Assembly: GCA_026390245.1 (NCBI GenBank)
Contig: JAPLGI010000065.1
Span: 1-6,991, forward strand
Direction of reading: 5' to 3'
DNA length: 6,991 nucleotides
DNA from: Caldisericota bacterium
Lineage (GTDB): Bacteria > Caldisericota > Caldisericia > Cryosericales > Cryosericaceae
Shown here: piece after piece, positions 5,756 through 6,991 of the stretch
Numbering within the stretch: position 1 is the first letter of the stretch
How the letters are laid out: every line of letters begins with the position of its first letter
Notes under the pieces: model-generated
The model's database searches: none
What the model was told of the DNA's origin: nothing
The model's input: the letters and a program-made list of their open reading frames with translations, nothing else
Translations under genes and position numbers: made by a program

Positions 5756-6009
5756 CAGAACCTCAGGTCCAGAACAAGGACGAGGGCAGATACAAGGATC
5801 ATGAGTACTGAATAGGGAATGGCGGACATGGACTCCTGCTCGCGGCTCGCGGACTTCCAGCTGACGTAGAAGACAAGGAACAGCGCGGGGACGAGCAGAC
5901 CCCAGTAGTCACTGCGCGTACCAAAGCGCCAGAGCAGGGCCCCCATGATAGCCGTACAGACGGCGGTGACAATGACGACCAGCAGTTCACTGACCCAGCG
6001 TTTGCCCAT
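5755..6009 (-). CDS. Small three-helix membrane protein
   Basis: This gene encodes an 84-residue protein with three predicted membrane helices at about residues 9-27, 36-51 and 63-80, joined by short polar loops (RFGTRSDY and KSASREQES). The positive N-terminus (MGKR) suggests it begins inside the cell. No catalytic or binding motif is visible and no family is recognised. The ATG at 6009 is preceded by GAGGGGGT, a usable SD about 6 nt away. It is the first gene of a two-gene unit with the hypothetical protein it overlaps by one base. A promoter candidate and two palindromes lie just upstream. The two-gene pair probably forms a small membrane-associated module; function is unknown. Confidence 0.8.
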   Translation of the reverse strand: MGKRWVSELLVVIVTAVCTAIMGALLWRFGTRSDYWGLLVPALFLVFYVSWKSASREQESMSAIPYSVLMILVSALVLVLDLRF

Positions 6010-6054
6010 ATTGACCCCCTCTCACTCATGTCATCCAAATGCGTACGTACTGTC

Positions 6055-6082
6055 AGGATAGTCCAACAAAGCCTATGGTCAA
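6055..6082 (-). promoter_or_regulatory. Candidate promoter for the 5246-6009 gene pair
   Basis: On the minus strand TTGACC (6082-6077) and TATCCT (6060-6055) are spaced by 16 bp. Each hexamer matches the sigma-70 consensus at four to five positions. Predicted transcription starts about 40 nt before the ATG at 6009. The -35 overlaps an inverted repeat (6075-6093), which could be an operator. Confidence 0.5.
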
Positions 6083-6104
6083 CAACAGACCATTCCTGAT
6101 CAGG
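6075..6104. promoter_or_regulatory. Two adjacent palindromes, possible operators
   Basis: ATGGTC (6075-6080) and GACCAT (6088-6093) form an inverted repeat with a 7-bp spacer that covers the candidate -35 of the minus-strand pair. One base later the perfect 10-bp palindrome CCTGATCAGG occupies 6095-6104. Both lie between divergent genes, where a shared regulator could act. The palindromes are certain; protein binding is inferred. Confidence 0.35.
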
Positions 6105-6186
6105 TAACGCGGAAGAGGCGACCGGGGGGTTTTCGGCACTCCGGGTGATTGGTAACCTTTTCATGCGGCCGCCGTAGACAAGGCGT

Positions 6187-6195
6187 GGAGGTGAT
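6187..6195 (+). promoter_or_regulatory. Strong SD that fixes the GTG start at 6200
   Basis: GGAGGTGAT is an exact nine-base complement to the 16S rRNA 3' tail, and its GGAGG core ends 8 nt before the GTG at 6200. This decides the start of the 59-residue protein in favour of GTG over the in-frame codon at 6149, which has no SD. Confidence 0.75.
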
Positions 6196-6199
6196 ACCT

Positions 6200-6379
6200 G
6201 TGGAATTGATCCTTGTACCGTTTGGCATGGTTGTCGCAGCGCTTCTCCTGGTGGGAGCTGTCACGGGGGCGGCGTTCAAATTCGTATGGATCGTGTTCAA
6301 GCTTGTCTTCGTCGTTTGTTTCTGGTGGCTGCTTCTGCTTGTCGGGGGTGTGGCCCTGCTGAGGTCCATCCTCCGCTGA
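6200..6379 (+). CDS. Small two-helix membrane protein
   Basis: This gene encodes a 59-residue, strongly hydrophobic protein starting at GTG. Helix 1 spans about residues 3-25 and is Gly/Ala/Val rich. Helix 2 spans about 28-54 and contains a buried lysine (K34) and the aromatic stretch VCFWW (39-43). The chain ends in LLRSILR, a positive tail that favours a cytoplasmic C-terminus. No family is recognised. Small proteins of this type are often regulators or stabilisers of membrane complexes, or parts of envelope stress systems, but nothing here shows which. It is transcribed away from the 5246-6009 pair and toward the MarR gene, 169 nt downstream. The strong SD and membrane-like composition support real coding. 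Confidence 0.7.
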   Translation: MELILVPFGMVVAALLLVGAVTGAAFKFVWIVFKLVFVVCFWWLLLLVGGVALLRSILR

Positions 6380-6383
6380 TCGG

Positions 6384-6446
6384 TGCAGTGTTTCTGACAG
6401 GCACATCAGGGAGCCCGCAGCGAACCGACACTGCAAACGCTGTCAG
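6384..6446 (+). other. Interleaved complementary arms (possible RNA pseudoknot)
   Basis: Two perfect stems can form downstream of the small membrane gene: TGCAGTGT (6384-6391) with ACACTGCA (6428-6435), and CTGACAG (6394-6400) with CTGTCAG (6440-6446). Their arms interleave in the order a-b-a'-b', so both can exist together only as a pseudoknot; otherwise they are alternative folds. CGGT (6381-6384) and ACCG (6448-6451) flank them. No U tract follows. It could be a 3' UTR element or part of an RNA leading into the MarR region. Confidence 0.4.
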
Positions 6447-6492
6447 GACCGAGCTTCTGGCCCCTTCTCCTTGATATCTTTACAGAAGGCCA

Positions 6493-6520
6493 TTGACTGA
6501 TGAAAAATGCCCCCTACTCT
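6493..6520 (+). promoter_or_regulatory. Promoter of the MarR-family gene
   Basis: TTGACT (6493-6498) is a near-perfect -35 and TACTCT (6515-6520) a moderate -10, spaced 16 bp. Predicted transcription begins around 6527, giving a leader of roughly 20 nt before the ATG at 6549. The -10 overlaps the left arm of an inverted repeat that may be the regulator's own binding site. Confidence 0.5.
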
Positions 6521-6541
6521 TAGCTTATCAAAGTAAGGGGG
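6510..6541 (+). promoter_or_regulatory. Inverted repeat from -10 to SD, candidate MarR operator
   Basis: CCCCCTACT (6510-6518) is the reverse complement of AGTAAGGGGG (6532-6541) apart from one extra A, with an A/T-rich 13-nt centre. One arm covers the -10 box and the other contains the SD AAGGGGG (6535-6541). MarR proteins usually repress their own genes by binding dyads over the promoter, so self-regulation is plausible. Confidence 0.4.
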
Positions 6542-6548
6542 AACCGTG

Positions 6549-6971
6549 ATGAAAAAGATGACGAACAACAAGCGCATGGAGATGGTGCTGGCGAGGCTGC
6601 GCAGCTACTGGGAGGCTGAGGACCCACGTCGAGTCGGTGGTTTGACTGGATCTCAGCTTTCGTTGCTGTTATCGCTTTCTGAGCATCCAGGATGCCGCGT
6701 TCAGGATACTGCAGAACGTCTTGACCTGACTGCTCCAACGATCAGCATTGGCGTCCGCAGGCTGGAACGCATGGGTCTGGTGCTGCGCGACGAGGATCCC
6801 GACGACCAGCGTGCAGTGTGCCTGTATCTCTCACCACAAGGAAGGAAGATCTCTTCCAAGGCGCGTTCTCTCCGTGCAGCCAAGCTGGAGACAATGCTCT
6901 CTGCACTGACAGTGGATGAACAGGAGACGCTCCTCGCAATGCTGGAGAGGGCAGTTCCAGAAGCTCACTGA
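6549..6971 (+). CDS. MarR family transcriptional regulator
   Basis: This 140-residue DNA-binding protein has the winged helix-turn-helix of the MarR family and should act as a dimer, often released from DNA by small phenolic compounds, drugs or oxidants. The N-terminal helix is about 8-24. LTGSQLSLLLSLSEHPG (32-48) forms the next helices; VQDTAERLDLTAPTISIGV (51-69) carries the recognition helix; LERMGLVLRDEDPDDQRAV (72-90) is the wing with the DxDxR signature. The C-terminal helices (97-140) would complete the dimer interface. C49 and C91 are present but show no known redox pattern. The ATG at 6549 is preferred over the GTG at 6546 because AAGGGGG (6535-6541) is 7 nt away. The gene has its own promoter. 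MarR genes often control nearby exporters, and an Fsr-like exporter lies about 1.5 kb away, but a link is unproven. Confidence 0.93.
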   Translation: MKKMTNNKRMEMVLARLRSYWEAEDPRRVGGLTGSQLSLLLSLSEHPGCRVQDTAERLDLTAPTISIGVRRLERMGLVLRDEDPDDQRAVCLYLSPQGRKISSKARSLRAAKLETMLSALTVDEQETLLAMLERAVPEAH

Positions 6972-6991
6972 AGGCACATTGCTGTAGCCCG

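Overview
This is bacterial DNA with fairly high GC. Genes are tightly packed, mostly preceded by good Shine-Dalgarno (SD) sequences, and two junctions overlap. No rRNA, tRNA or other phylogenetic marker is present, so the taxon cannot be named. A DUF362 protein with a double [4Fe-4S] ferredoxin tail next to a ferritin-like iron transporter fits an anaerobic or microaerobic bacterium that manages iron; that is an inference.

Layout, left to right. (1) 41-412, minus: a small Trp-rich conserved hypothetical protein. (2) 413-955: gene-free, with a perfect 10-bp GC-rich hairpin, other small dyads and a weak promoter candidate. (3) 956-4984, minus: a probable four-gene operon, in transcription order an Fsr-like MFS exporter, a DUF362/ferredoxin protein, an erythrin-VIT iron transporter (ferritin-like domain fused to a VIT1/CCC1 domain) and a GNAT acetyltransferase. 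It has a strong extended -10 promoter (5093-5120) and a leader of about 100 nt that can fold into a three-way-junction element ending in U5, either an attenuator or a small RNA. (4) 5246-6009, minus: a three-helix membrane protein overlapped (TGATG) by an unrecognised soluble protein. (5) 6010-6199: a divergent intergenic region with two palindromes at a promoter candidate. (6) 6200-6379, plus: a 59-residue two-helix membrane protein with a GTG start fixed by a strong SD. (7) 6549-6971, plus: a MarR-family regulator with its own promoter and a dyad that could be its operator.

How the genes may work together: the four-gene minus operon mixes membrane export, Fe-S protein chemistry, iron oxidation/transport and acetylation. 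It looks like a stress or metal/drug-response unit, but no single pathway is demonstrated. The most interesting parts are non-coding: the 5' leader of the exporter (5011-5120), the 44-nt palindrome between the DUF362 and VIT genes (2623-2666), and the interleaved complementary arms after the small membrane gene (6384-6446). None matches a regulatory RNA class that I recognise.
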